Positions 36,173 through 45,249 of a stretch of DNA of 64,000 bases are shown piece after piece. A model generated the notes under the pieces. It made no database searches, was not told the DNA's origin, and was given only the letters and a program-made list of their open reading frames with translations. Location: positions 992,001 to 1,056,000 of the forward strand of contig NZ_KE136480.1 in the NCBI RefSeq assembly GCF_000407165.1. Direction: 5' to 3'. Position 1 is the first letter of the stretch, and the number at the start of each line of letters is the position of its first letter. This DNA is from Enterococcus haemoperoxidus ATCC BAA-382. Lineage in GTDB: Bacteria > Bacillota > Bacilli > Lactobacillales > Enterococcaceae. A program made the position numbers and the translations under genes.

Positions 36173-36937
36173 ATGAAGCAAAAACAAAAAAAGAAATCAA
36201 AAGCTTATATCATAGCATTATTAGTCGGAACAGCATTTGCAGGATTCGTTTTAGCAAAAGTAGCACCAATGGAAGAAGGACATGGCTTTTCAGCTTTATT
36301 TAGTGCTGGCAAGGCTGATGAGATAAAATTGACTGAGACAAGTGAAAGTAAAAAAGAACCAGAAAAAGTAAAAAAACTAACCTATACTGAGCAAATCAAC
36401 CAGGATCTGAGTGAAGGGAAATTTGTTAACCGGATGCCGATCAACTTATTATTGCAAACGGATGATAAATGGAAGTCGACACCATATGGTACGGGGAATC
36501 CAGACGGAAATACCTTAGAAATAAATGGTTGTGCGATCCTTTCTTTAGCGATGGTATCTTCTTACCTAGATAATAAAACATACACGCCTCAAGATATTCT
36601 AGACTGGTCAAAAAATGATTATTTTGTAGAAGGTGAAGGTACAGCTTGGTCGGCGTTCTCTGATTTTGCAACAGTCAAAGGTTATCAATTTGAAGATTTA
36701 GAAACGGATATCGCCTCTGTAGAAGAACACTTAAAGCAAAATCATCCTGTGATCATCTCCGTAAAACCAGGTTTATTTACGGAAACAGGCCATATCATGG
36801 TACTGAGCGGAACGAATAACGGTAAATTCTGGGTGAATGATCCAAATGATTCTGAGACAAAAGGACACTCCAAAAAAGAATTTACAGCAGATGAATTGCT
36901 GAATGAAGCATTGAACTTTTGGGTGATCTATAAATAA
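36173..36937 (+). CDS. C39-family (papain-like) peptidase, membrane-anchored
   Basis: A 254-aa protein with an N-terminal signal anchor (about 9-28), a charged linker, then a Peptidase_C39_2 domain (about 85-250). The catalytic Cys is in INGCAILSLAMV, the His in ETGHIMVLSG, and the third residue probably in WVNDPND. It is extracytoplasmic; substrates of this family are mostly unknown. The start follows GAGGGAG. No bacteriocin exporter or precursor is adjacent, so a leader-processing role is unlikely. Confidence 0.82.
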   Translation: MKQKQKKKSKAYIIALLVGTAFAGFVLAKVAPMEEGHGFSALFSAGKADEIKLTETSESKKEPEKVKKLTYTEQINQDLSEGKFVNRMPINLLLQTDDKWKSTPYGTGNPDGNTLEINGCAILSLAMVSSYLDNKTYTPQDILDWSKNDYFVEGEGTAWSAFSDFATVKGYQFEDLETDIASVEEHLKQNHPVIISVKPGLFTETGHIMVLSGTNNGKFWVNDPNDSETKGHSKKEFTADELLNEALNFWVIYK

Positions 36938-36951
36938 GAATATGAATGAGT

Positions 36952-37785
<834 letters not shown>

Positions 37786-37794
37786 TAGGCATGC

Positions 37795-37828
37795 AAAGAC
37801 TAGGGTAACGTTTCCCTAGTCTTTTTTT
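37795..37828 (+). terminator. Terminator of the NagB-family gene
   Basis: AAAGACTAGGG (37795-37805) pairs with CCCTAGTCTTT (37814-37824), followed by more T. Confidence 0.9.
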
Positions 37829-37893
37829 ATCTGATTTACAAACATACGTTCTCGTGTTATGCTTGGATAAAATAAAACTGATTGGAGCAAGAT

Positions 37894-38475
37894 ATGGAAA
37901 AAGTTCGATGTGATTGGGCCAATGGAAATGAATTAGAAGCAAAATATCATGATGAAGAGTGGGGGACGGCAGAGCATACGGATCAAAAGCTTTTTGAAAT
38001 GTTGATATTAGAAAGCATGCAGGCCGGATTGAGCTGGTCGACGATCCTTAAAAAAAGAGAGACGTTGACTAAGGCATATGATCAATTTGACTACGTAAAA
38101 ATTGCTGAATATACGCAAGAAAAAATTGATTCATTACTAGCAGATCCAGGTATTATTAGAAATAAGCTGAAGGTTAATGCGGCGATCAATAATGCGAAAG
38201 TATTTATGGAGATTCAAGTAGAACACGGCAGTTTTGATCAGTTTATTTGGTCTTACGTGGATCATAAGCCTATTAAAAATCGTTGGAAAAATATCAAAGA
38301 AGTGCCAGCATCTACAGAATTATCTGATAAAATCAGTAAAGATTTAAAGAAAAAAGGGTTTAAATTTTTAGGTACAACAACGGTCTATGCGTTTATGCAG
38401 GCGACAGGCATGGTAGATGATCATTTAGCCTATTGTTTTAAGTGCCAAGAAGATTTGGGTGTGAGGCAAAAGTAA
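37894..38475 (+). CDS. tag: DNA-3-methyladenine glycosylase I
   Basis: A 193-aa base-excision repair enzyme that removes 3-methyladenine. Family features: RCDWANGNELEAKYHDEEWG at the start (Cys and His zinc ligands), MLILESMQAGLSW, and the late HLAYCFKC zinc-binding end. ATG 37894 has GGAG upstream; the TTG at 37882 overlaps that site. The last codons (GVRQK and stop) lie in the left arm of a dispersed repeat hairpin (38457-38496), so the repeat supplies or overlaps the C-terminus. Confidence 0.92.
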   Translation: MEKVRCDWANGNELEAKYHDEEWGTAEHTDQKLFEMLILESMQAGLSWSTILKKRETLTKAYDQFDYVKIAEYTQEKIDSLLADPGIIRNKLKVNAAINNAKVFMEIQVEHGSFDQFIWSYVDHKPIKNRWKNIKEVPASTELSDKISKDLKKKGFKFLGTTTVYAFMQATGMVDDHLAYCFKCQEDLGVRQK

Positions 38476-38545
38476 AAACCACTTTTGTTTCACACCTTAA
38501 GTATAAATACATGGTGGGATAAAGAGCAACCTTATTTAAGTATTC
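38457..38545. repeat. Dispersed intergenic repeat, copy C (partial)
   Basis: GGGTGTGAGGCAAAAGT (38457-38473) pairs with ACTTTTGTTTCACACC (38481-38496), then GGTGGGA and AGCAACC follow (38513-38531). The same order and text occur at 62998-63070. It probably also ends tag transcription, though without a strong T-run. Confidence 0.7.
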
Positions 38546-38819
38546 TGTTCTGCCAGATAAAGGGGCATATAAATTGGAAATTTACTCTTGTGCTTTTTCT
38601 AAAATAAGATATTCTTTAAAGAGTAGACTATTTAATTATCTGTTTGTGAACTATTTTTTAATCAGTGACATGTCATGATCACTGGGTAAGATGATGTTGT
38701 ATTGCATAGCGTTCAATCTAAATCAGCTCCTATTCTTGGTAAAATCAGTATGTTTTTTTTACAGGCATTGTATATGACGAAAAAATGATATACGGAATCA
38801 GTAATTATGATAGGAAGAA
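38546..38819. other. Intergenic region without a gene
   Basis: This is AT-rich sequence with no credible reading frame. One imperfect palindrome, CAGTGA(10)TCACTG, lies near 38665-38686 and could be an operator for the former lysR gene. Nothing else is visible. Confidence 0.4.
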
Positions 38820-38831
38820 ATGGGTAGTATG

Positions 38832-39769
38832 ATGGAAGTGAATGACTTGAGAAATTTTCAACGTATAGCAGCTACATGTTCGATGTCACAGGCTACTAGA
38901 ACAATGGAATATGCTCAATCCAACTTAACTGAACGAATCAAATTATTGAAACAAGAGTTGTCAGTTCTTTTTTTTTTACGAACGAATCGAGGCGTTGTAT
39001 TGCTTTCAAAAGGCGAAAAATTATTGAAGTACGCAACTGTAATTTTAGCCCAAATCAACGAAATTGAAACGTATTATAAGAAAATGATGCTGGGGCATAA
39101 CGCTAAGAATCATATCTCAGCATCAAGGAATCCGAATAAACGGTGGGATCAGAAGCAATGCCTAGGGGAATAAGCTGAAATTGTTGTAAAACGCAATGAA
39201 TATAATGAATTGATGTTGCACAATACCGACTTGGTTCTCGTAGTTAAACGCTTCTGTCCTAACCTCTGTACGAAAACTATTGGCTCTAATTACGTTGAGT
39301 TAACGGATGTTCTCGATTACCAACCTGCAATCGAATTATTGATAAGCTAGATCGATTAGAAGCAATGTATGGGGGAACAGAACTAGATATAGTAGTGATT
39401 AACAAAGTGACTTCTTTTAAAAACCACCTTCTACTTAACGAAGAAGTTGGTTGGCTGTCTGCAAAAGGTGTACAGGATGTATACCTAATCAGTTGAGATA
39501 AAGAATGTCCGTATAGAAAGATGATGCTGTCTTTAATCAATCCGCAGACATGTAAAATTGTTGAAGTTGATTCTATTTACTTGATGATTGACCTGATAAA
39601 AAAGGAGCAGGCCGGTCGATTTTACCTAAAATTTTCTTTCAAGAGAAAAAGAATCAATCGTTGCTTTTCGAAAAAATAGAGCAGCAAGTTCCTATTTATC
39701 TCGTTGGAAAGGATAAGAATAGACAACAAGTTCTCTTATTTTTGAAACAAAGTAGCGGTTTGAGATAGA
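38832..39769 (+). pseudogene. Decayed LysR-family regulator gene
   Basis: The first 90 codons give a LysR HTH (LRNFQRIAATCSMSQATRTM, then SNLTERIKLLKQEL), but the frame stops at 39173. Fragments in other frames continue the protein: ELDIVVINKVTS around 39385, then CPYRKMMLSLINPQ and VEVDSIYLMIDLIKK (typical ligand-domain end) at 39506-39605, and YLVGKDKNRQQVLLFLKQSS ending at 39766. Several stops and shifts separate them. A dispersed repeat-like element sits at 39132-39266, where the frame is lost. ATG 38832 or 38820 could be the old start. Confidence 0.72.
39132..39266. repeat. Dispersed repeat, copy B, inside the lysR pseudogene
   Basis: CGAATAAACGGTGGGA, then CAGAAGCAA and AATAAGCTG near the left end, and TTAAAC, CTGTCC and AACCTC near the right end (39244-39266), match the 63046-63167 element in order and spacing. 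The middle is unlike. The two ends are complementary (GGTGGGAtCAGAAGC with GCTTCTGTCCTAACC), so it keeps the outer stem. Confidence 0.62.
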
Positions 39770-39784
39770 GAGGATTTAATTTAT

Positions 39785-40546
39785 ATGAGTGATATTTATA
39801 AAGTTATCAATGCAAACTATGAAAAATTATCAGAAGCTGAACAAGAAGTCATTGATTTCATTTTAAACTTTACGGATATTGGAAATTTAAAATTAAAAGA
39901 TATTAAAGATGAACTGTATGTATCAAATGCTACCGTCATCAGAGCGTGTAAAAAACTGAACTATGCAACATTTAATGAGTTGAAAAAGGCATTCATTGTG
40001 TCTAGAGAAGAAAAACTAGATATTTGTCCAGCAGAATTTGATTTTTATCATCTTTTAGAAGGGATAAATAAGGATACGTTAACGACTTTGAAGTTAGCAG
40101 ATGAGCAGAAGATAGACCAAATCTGTGATTGTTTGACTAATGCTAGAAGAATTTTTTGTGTTGGGATGGGTTCAAGCTCTCAAGTGGCATCTGAATTTAA
40201 CCATAAATTGAACTTGATTGATCTTTGGACGGATAATTATTCAGAACAATTTTTACTTGAACGAATTCCTCAAATCTGCAAAGCACAAGACGTAGTTATT
40301 GTTTTTTCTTTAAGCGGTGAAGAGGACAAAATCAATGAAATTATAGTCAAAGCAAAAAGCAAAGGTACAACGATTATTGCGGTTACTAATATGGTATCTA
40401 ACAAATTAAAGTTGATCAGTACATATTCTTTGTTGACCTATAACAGTCCTAGTAATCGGAAACAACTTCGCTCAAGATTAATGCTATATGTAGCAAGTAC
40501 CTTGATCTATGAAAAGTTGATAGTGAAAATAGCTAGTTTGGGATGA
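39785..40546 (+). CDS. RpiR/MurR-family transcriptional regulator
   Basis: A 253-aa protein with an N-terminal HTH_6 (about 15-75: LKLKDIKDELYVSNATVIRA) and C-terminal SIS domain (about 110-235: RIFCVGMGSSSQVASEF, VVIVFSLSGEEDKI). It should bind DNA in response to a phosphosugar. No sugar operon adjoins it; neighbours are the decayed lysR and a leftward Mga-like gene, so it may control distant genes, or its operon may have been lost. It has only weak similarity in text to the 29044 regulator. Confidence 0.83.
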   Translation: MSDIYKVINANYEKLSEAEQEVIDFILNFTDIGNLKLKDIKDELYVSNATVIRACKKLNYATFNELKKAFIVSREEKLDICPAEFDFYHLLEGINKDTLTTLKLADEQKIDQICDCLTNARRIFCVGMGSSSQVASEFNHKLNLIDLWTDNYSEQFLLERIPQICKAQDVVIVFSLSGEEDKINEIIVKAKSKGTTIIAVTNMVSNKLKLISTYSLLTYNSPSNRKQLRSRLMLYVASTLIYEKLIVKIASLG

Positions 40547-40608
40547 TATCAACTGAATTTGGTATGTGAATTCTCCCAATTTTTTTATAGAATGACTTTT
40601 CTCTTTTA

Positions 40609-40656
40609 AAATAAGACGAGCCAAAACGTATAGTGTGTTTTGGTTCGTCTTATTTC
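40609..40656. terminator. Bidirectional terminator
   Basis: AAATAAGACGAGCCAAAACG pairs with a complementary arm ending TCGTCTTATTT (to 40655), serving the convergent RpiR and Mga-like genes. Confidence 0.88.
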
Positions 40657-40665
40657 TTTATCATT

Positions 40666-42129
40666 TTATTTCGTGTCAAAATAATCTTCGTAAACTAACA
40701 TCAATTTATCAAAACTCTTAGCATCAGGAATCAGTGGAATAACAATTGTCGGAATGTTATCGATATAGATTTCAGGAATATTGGTTATGATGCAATCATA
40801 CGCAGATGCTTCTTTTGCAAGCTCCTCTAATGAAGTGACTTGTAGTGGTGTACAAGAGAAACGGCCCCTTAAATAGTAAGTGATGCGCTCCGAAAGCATG
40901 TTCATATACTCTATTCCAGAATTGAATAAAAGGCAAGCATTCATAGTTGGCGTTGAGTACTCTAAACGATCAAGTAAATGGGGCCAATTAGTAAATAAAA
41001 TCGAGATCGCTTCATAAATCATATATTCTTTATAAGGATTGGAATAAAAAATAGCCTGTAATGAGTGAATCAGTTCCGTTGGAAAATGGCCATATAGGTT
41101 TTTGATGCTTATAAGAAATTCTTTGTTCTTATTGTGCAAGATATACGTTCGTCCGTGTATTTGGCAATCTAAGTTGTAGAGACGCATAAAAATATCATCA
41201 AAATTAGCACATTTACAGCCCATTTTCTTTTCAATTTCTTGCAGAAGAGTTTCAATTTTTTGGTATTTTAAAAAAGCATTACGGTCGACTTTTATCAGTT
41301 CTTGTACAGTATCGAGTGAGTCAGCATATTGATCACTAAAAAATAAATAGAAAAAAGTGTTTAAATTAACGGAAGATAAAGGTAAATGAAATTGACTATA
41401 AAATTCATCGCAAGCATATGTATCATTAAGAATTGGAAATTCTTTTTTAGGTAGATTGTGAAGTTGATTTTCACTATTATGTTTTAACAGATTGATAATC
41501 GTATAAGTGTAGAAACGTAGGCGATTTAGTAGAGAAAAGTCTAAGTTATATGAAGGTTCATTAGGGACTGCTTGTTTAACGATTTGAAGTCCGACTTTAT
41601 CTAAAATAACCAACTGAGCAGGAGTTAAAAGACTTTCAGCCACTCCATACTTCTCATAAAAATAATGCTGCATAAAATTGCAAATACTATGTGGATCACC
41701 AACGAGCTGCATCTTCTTCAAATTGATTGTAAAACCTTCTATTTGAAGTAGTTGGTTAACTCGTAAAACAATTCGTTTGATCGTTGAGACACTGATATAA
41801 AGATCATCTGCTAAATCAACGATAGTAGAGAAATTATGTAAAAAAATTTTTTCGATCAACTGAAATTCAACACTATTTTTTATAAATTTTTGATAAATAC
41901 TCGTTTTACAAAAGCCAAAATTGGTCGCTAAGCGAATACCATATTTTTTTGAGGACTCGATAGTAGCAGGTGCAAGCAATGTTTCTAATTCAATAATATC
42001 TGATTTTAATGTTTTTACAGGAGCGCTTAATGCTTCAGATGCGGTGGAAAACGTGACCCAATCATTGTCAGCTAATAATTCCATTAGCTCTAACTGACGT
42101 TTGGATCGTGAGGAAAGGATTTCTTTCAT
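40666..42129 (-). CDS. Third Mga-type helix-turn-helix regulator
   Basis: A 487-aa regulator with an N-terminal HTH (about 12-50), the Mga HTH domain (about 85-125: IVDLADDLYISVSTIKRIV), a long helical PRD-like middle, and an EIIB-like end (YDCIITNIPEIYIDNIPTIV). Length and layout match the regulators at 296 and 1840. Its start (GATACTATG) has the same context as the 1840 gene. It diverges from the modular LPMO gene at 42518, making it the best local candidate to control that gene; this is position-based inference. Confidence 0.8.
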   Translation of the reverse strand: MKEILSSRSKRQLELMELLADNDWVTFSTASEALSAPVKTLKSDIIELETLLAPATIESSKKYGIRLATNFGFCKTSIYQKFIKNSVEFQLIEKIFLHNFSTIVDLADDLYISVSTIKRIVLRVNQLLQIEGFTINLKKMQLVGDPHSICNFMQHYFYEKYGVAESLLTPAQLVILDKVGLQIVKQAVPNEPSYNLDFSLLNRLRFYTYTIINLLKHNSENQLHNLPKKEFPILNDTYACDEFYSQFHLPLSSVNLNTFFYLFFSDQYADSLDTVQELIKVDRNAFLKYQKIETLLQEIEKKMGCKCANFDDIFMRLYNLDCQIHGRTYILHNKNKEFLISIKNLYGHFPTELIHSLQAIFYSNPYKEYMIYEAISILFTNWPHLLDRLEYSTPTMNACLLFNSGIEYMNMLSERITYYLRGRFSCTPLQVTSLEELAKEASAYDCIITNIPEIYIDNIPTIVIPLIPDAKSFDKLMLVYEDYFDTK

Positions 42130-42517
42130 AGTATCATCACTTTCTATTCTTTATGTTATTTTTTAAATTTGTTCATATTAAGATGAAATAAATTTCACTC
42201 TGATTCTTATTTTAACTCGAAACAATCTATTTTGTCTATATAACAGGGGATAATAATCTATATTTTTTTACAATAATTTAAATATTTAGGTCAAATTCTT
42301 CTGTTTAGTAGAAAAATCTGACCTTTAAATCTGATTTTTTTTGATAACATTTGTAATGTTTAGTGTGTTTTGTTTAAAAATTGATTTAATTTTTATAGAA
42401 TAGCTAAATTAAATCAAGTATTCCTTTTTTTTGACGATAAATGACCCTTTTTTTTCTTACAAAACGTTTAAACTAATGTTAAGCCAGTCGAAGGCAAACG
42501 TTGAATGGAGGAGAATT
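42130..42517 (+). promoter_or_regulatory. Divergent control region upstream of the modular LPMO
   Basis: No gene is present. An imperfect hairpin pairs AGGTCAAATTCTTCT (about 42292-42306) with AGAAAAATCTGACCT (about 42313-42327). A perfect palindrome AACATT-TGT-AATGTT lies at 42346-42360 and has the form of an operator. The frame open from 42431 runs through promoter sequence and is not coding. Confidence 0.5.
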
Positions 42518-43996
42518 ATGAAGAAAAAATTAGTAGGATTAGCATTGATGTCAACAATTATTTTAGGTGGAGTAGGTCTGATGAATGCGGATGAAGCAGA
42601 TGCTCACGGATATGTAGAGACACCAGCTGCACGTGGTTACCAAGGTTCACTAGATAAAAATACAATTGGTTGGGGACCAGCGATGGAGAAGTATGGAATG
42701 GTTATTACCAATCCTCAATCTTTAGAATATGATAAAGGATTTCCGCAAGCTGGACCAGCAGATGGCCGTATCGCATCAGCTCAAGGCGGTAAAGGACAAA
42801 TCACAGATTTCGTAATGGATAGTACTGGCGCAAATCGTTGGACAAAACAAGATATTAAAACTGGGGTAAATACATTCTCTTGGCACTATACAGCGCCACA
42901 CAGCACAACGAAATGGCACTACTATATGACAAAAGTTGGTTGGAACCCAGAAAAACCATTAGCGAGAGCGGATTTTGATTTCATTGGTGAAGTAAAACAT
43001 GATGGATCAGCTGCTTCAAACAATAAATCACATCAAATCGTGGTTCCAGAAAACCGTTCAGGTTACCATGTAATCTTAGCTGTTTGGGATGTTGCTGATA
43101 CAGCAAATGCATTTTATAACGTAATCGATGTAAATGTAAAAGGGAATGGGGAAATTACTCCTCCAGTTGAAGAAGCTCCTGTAACACCGACAAATGTTAA
43201 AGCATCAGAAGTGACAACTTCTTCGCTTAAATTAACTTGGAACAAGGGTTCTAATGTCAAAGAATACAATGTATACCGTGATGGTAAAAAAGTTGCTACA
43301 GTTGGTGGCGCTCAATTTAACGATGCAAACTTAACAGAAAATACAACTTATTCTTACCAAGTAGAAGCAGTTGGAACAAACGGCAAAATTTCTGAGAAGA
43401 GTGCAGCTGTTAAGGTAAAAACACAATCGTCAGCAGTTGAAGATAATCAAAAACCAACAGCACCTACAAACGTTCACTCTATGGGAACTACTGAAAATTC
43501 AGTCGATTTAATGTGGACAAAATCAACGCATTTCTTAGGTGTTAAAAACTATGAAGTATATCGTGACGGTAAAAAAGTGGCGACAACAGAAAAAACAAAC
43601 TTTAAAGATACTGGCTTGAAAGCTAACACAACATACAATTACACTGTCAAAGCAATCAGTCTTGGCGGCAACGTTTCAGAAACGAGTGCAGCATTTTCTG
43701 TGAAGACAAAAGAAGCTCCAAGTGGTCAAACAACATGGGAAGCTGACAAAATTTACAACTATGGTGACAAAGTAATTTTTGACGATTTAGAATATGAAGC
43801 AAGATGGTGGACAAGAGGTGAGCGTCCAGATCAATCAGATGTTTGGAAACTTCTTTCAAAAAAAGCGGTGAACTGGGAAACAAGCAAAGCATATAGCGGT
43901 GGCGATACAGTGACATTCCAAGGTGACACATATAAAGCAAAATGGTGGACACAAGGAAATGAGCCGAAAACTTCAAATGTTTGGGAATTGATTTAA
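42518..43996 (+). CDS. Modular AA10 lytic polysaccharide monooxygenase (AA10-FnIII-FnIII-CBM5/12x2)
   Basis: A 492-aa secreted copper enzyme that oxidatively cleaves chitin or cellulose. The signal peptide is cut to expose His at residue 30 (EADA/HGYVETPAARG), the first copper-brace ligand; the second His is in YTAPHSTTKW. Two FnIII modules follow (about 220-305 and 315-400, each starting PTNV), then two CBM5/12-type modules with ARWWT and AKWWT aromatic strips, both ending in VWKLL/VWELI. Chitin is the likely target because of the CBM type. AGGAGA precedes ATG 42518; the upstream frame to 42431 is rejected. A second, single-domain LPMO is at 63197. Confidence 0.93.
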   Translation: MKKKLVGLALMSTIILGGVGLMNADEADAHGYVETPAARGYQGSLDKNTIGWGPAMEKYGMVITNPQSLEYDKGFPQAGPADGRIASAQGGKGQITDFVMDSTGANRWTKQDIKTGVNTFSWHYTAPHSTTKWHYYMTKVGWNPEKPLARADFDFIGEVKHDGSAASNNKSHQIVVPENRSGYHVILAVWDVADTANAFYNVIDVNVKGNGEITPPVEEAPVTPTNVKASEVTTSSLKLTWNKGSNVKEYNVYRDGKKVATVGGAQFNDANLTENTTYSYQVEAVGTNGKISEKSAAVKVKTQSSAVEDNQKPTAPTNVHSMGTTENSVDLMWTKSTHFLGVKNYEVYRDGKKVATTEKTNFKDTGLKANTTYNYTVKAISLGGNVSETSAAFSVKTKEAPSGQTTWEADKIYNYGDKVIFDDLEYEARWWTRGERPDQSDVWKLLSKKAVNWETSKAYSGGDTVTFQGDTYKAKWWTQGNEPKTSNVWELI

Positions 43997-44050
43997 TCAA
44001 ATAATATCTCTATGACATAGCACTAAAAAACAATCATTACGACATAGAAT

Positions 44051-44101
44051 AAAAAAAGAAACGTTAGACCAGATATGAATCTGTCTAGTGTTTCTTTTTT
44101 T
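44051..44101. terminator. Bidirectional terminator after the modular LPMO
   Basis: An A-run then GAAAC and AGACCAGAT pairs with ATCTGTCTAGTGTTTC and a T-run. Confidence 0.87.
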
Positions 44102-44362
44102 ATAGGTTTTGGATAGGAGTATGTTTAAATTCATCGCGGTATTTAAGACCGTAGCCTAACGTTCGATCCATAAAAATATGAGCGCTCCAAACGATAGCGA
44201 TCGGCAATAAAAGAGCTGTTTGAGTAAAAAGGTAAATGAAAATCAATAAGATTGAGAATACTAAATTATGACCTAGATTATAAATTTTAGTACCAAAAGA
44301 TGGATTACTTATATAACCAATCATTGTGATATCAGGTAAGAAGAGAAAAAGGAAGGAGTATT
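44100..44362 (-). pseudogene. N-terminally truncated DUF4260 membrane protein gene
   Basis: The C-terminal two thirds of a DUF4260 protein are clear: LPDITMIGYISNPSFGTKIYNLGHN, then WSAHIFMDRTLGYGLKYRDEF. Family members have about 110 aa with a TM helix ahead of the LPD motif. Here recognisable sequence begins at about 44362 (FLFLFLPDI), and the frame further up (NPPLTRFKYS) looks unrelated and has no start codon. A 74-codon product from ATG 44324 is possible but would lack the first helix. The 44363-44551 stretch holds a G-run and no gene. Confidence 0.6.
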
Positions 44363-44551
44363 TGAATCTGGTGAGGGGGGGATTTGGAAATAATTTGTTT
44401 AAACAAATGCTAGTAGGATAAATTTTTTTGGTAATTATTGAGCCTCACATCTGCTTATTAAAAAGAGGGATAATGATTTATGAGGAAATATAGACTATAA
44501 TCAAAGGAAAAGATCGCCAAACGAGGTTGCAAGAGAATAGGAGATGAAGAG

Positions 44552-45172
44552 ATGAAATTTGAGTGGCGTAAACAAGAGAAGGCGTTGTATTTACCAAAAG
44601 CAAAACCAATGGAGCTAACAGTGCCGAAACAGAATTTTTATACGATTTCAGGAAAAGGTGATCCTAATGATTCGCAATTTGGGGAAGAGACAGCTGCTTT
44701 ATACGCGATGTCATACGGTATTCGAATGATGCCTAAAAACGGAACCACACCAGAAGGTTATTTTGAATACACGGTTTATCCGTTGGAGGGGATTTGGACA
44801 TTGTCAGATGAAGCGGTAGCTGATGGCAGGGCATTTGATAAGTCGGATTTGGTCTATAAAATCATGATTCGCCAACCAGATTTTGTAACAGAAGAATTGG
44901 CTTTAGCGAATATAGAAAAGATTTCTAAAAAGAAGTCGAATCCTAATAATCAAAATGTAAAGTTTGAAACGATTGAGGATGGAAAATGTGTGCAAATGTT
45001 GCATGTAGGCTCTTATGATGATGAATTTAAGAGCTTTGAAGTGATGCAACATTATTGTGAAGAACATCAGTTGAGTAGAACGACATTTGCCCATAAAGAG
45101 ATTTACCTTTCTGATCCTAGAAAAGTAGCGCCTGAAAAAATGAAGACCGTGTTACGTTACTTTGTTGAATAG
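44552..45172 (+). CDS. GyrI-like small-molecule-binding protein
   Basis: A 206-aa cytoplasmic protein with the GyrI-like/SOUL-type effector-binding fold: KQNFYTISGKGDPN near the start, YTVYPLEGIWTLSD in the middle, and MLHVGSYDDEFKSFEVM late. There is no DNA-binding domain. Members bind hydrophobic cations, and some hydrolyse cyclopropanated compounds; which applies here is unknown. GGAGATGAAG precedes the ATG. It is monocistronic, ended by a perfect terminator. Confidence 0.82.
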   Translation: MKFEWRKQEKALYLPKAKPMELTVPKQNFYTISGKGDPNDSQFGEETAALYAMSYGIRMMPKNGTTPEGYFEYTVYPLEGIWTLSDEAVADGRAFDKSDLVYKIMIRQPDFVTEELALANIEKISKKKSNPNNQNVKFETIEDGKCVQMLHVGSYDDEFKSFEVMQHYCEEHQLSRTTFAHKEIYLSDPRKVAPEKMKTVLRYFVE

Positions 45173-45195
45173 AGAGAAAAAACGTCTGTCTGAGT

Positions 45196-45241
45196 AAAAA
45201 ACCCAAAATAAAATGAATCTTTCATTTTATTTTGGGTTTTT
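45196..45241. terminator. Bidirectional terminator, long perfect stem
   Basis: AAAAACCCAAAATAAAATGA pairs with TCATTTTATTTTGGGTTTTT around a short loop; it ends both the GyrI-like gene and the leftward GH13 operon. Confidence 0.93.
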
Positions 45242-45249
45242 ATATGGAA

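Noticed and set aside
35896-36303. 135-codon open frame overlapping the C39 peptidase start
   Set aside because: It begins inside the leftward 35565 gene and ends inside the peptidase gene in another frame; there is no good ribosome site and no recognisable domain.
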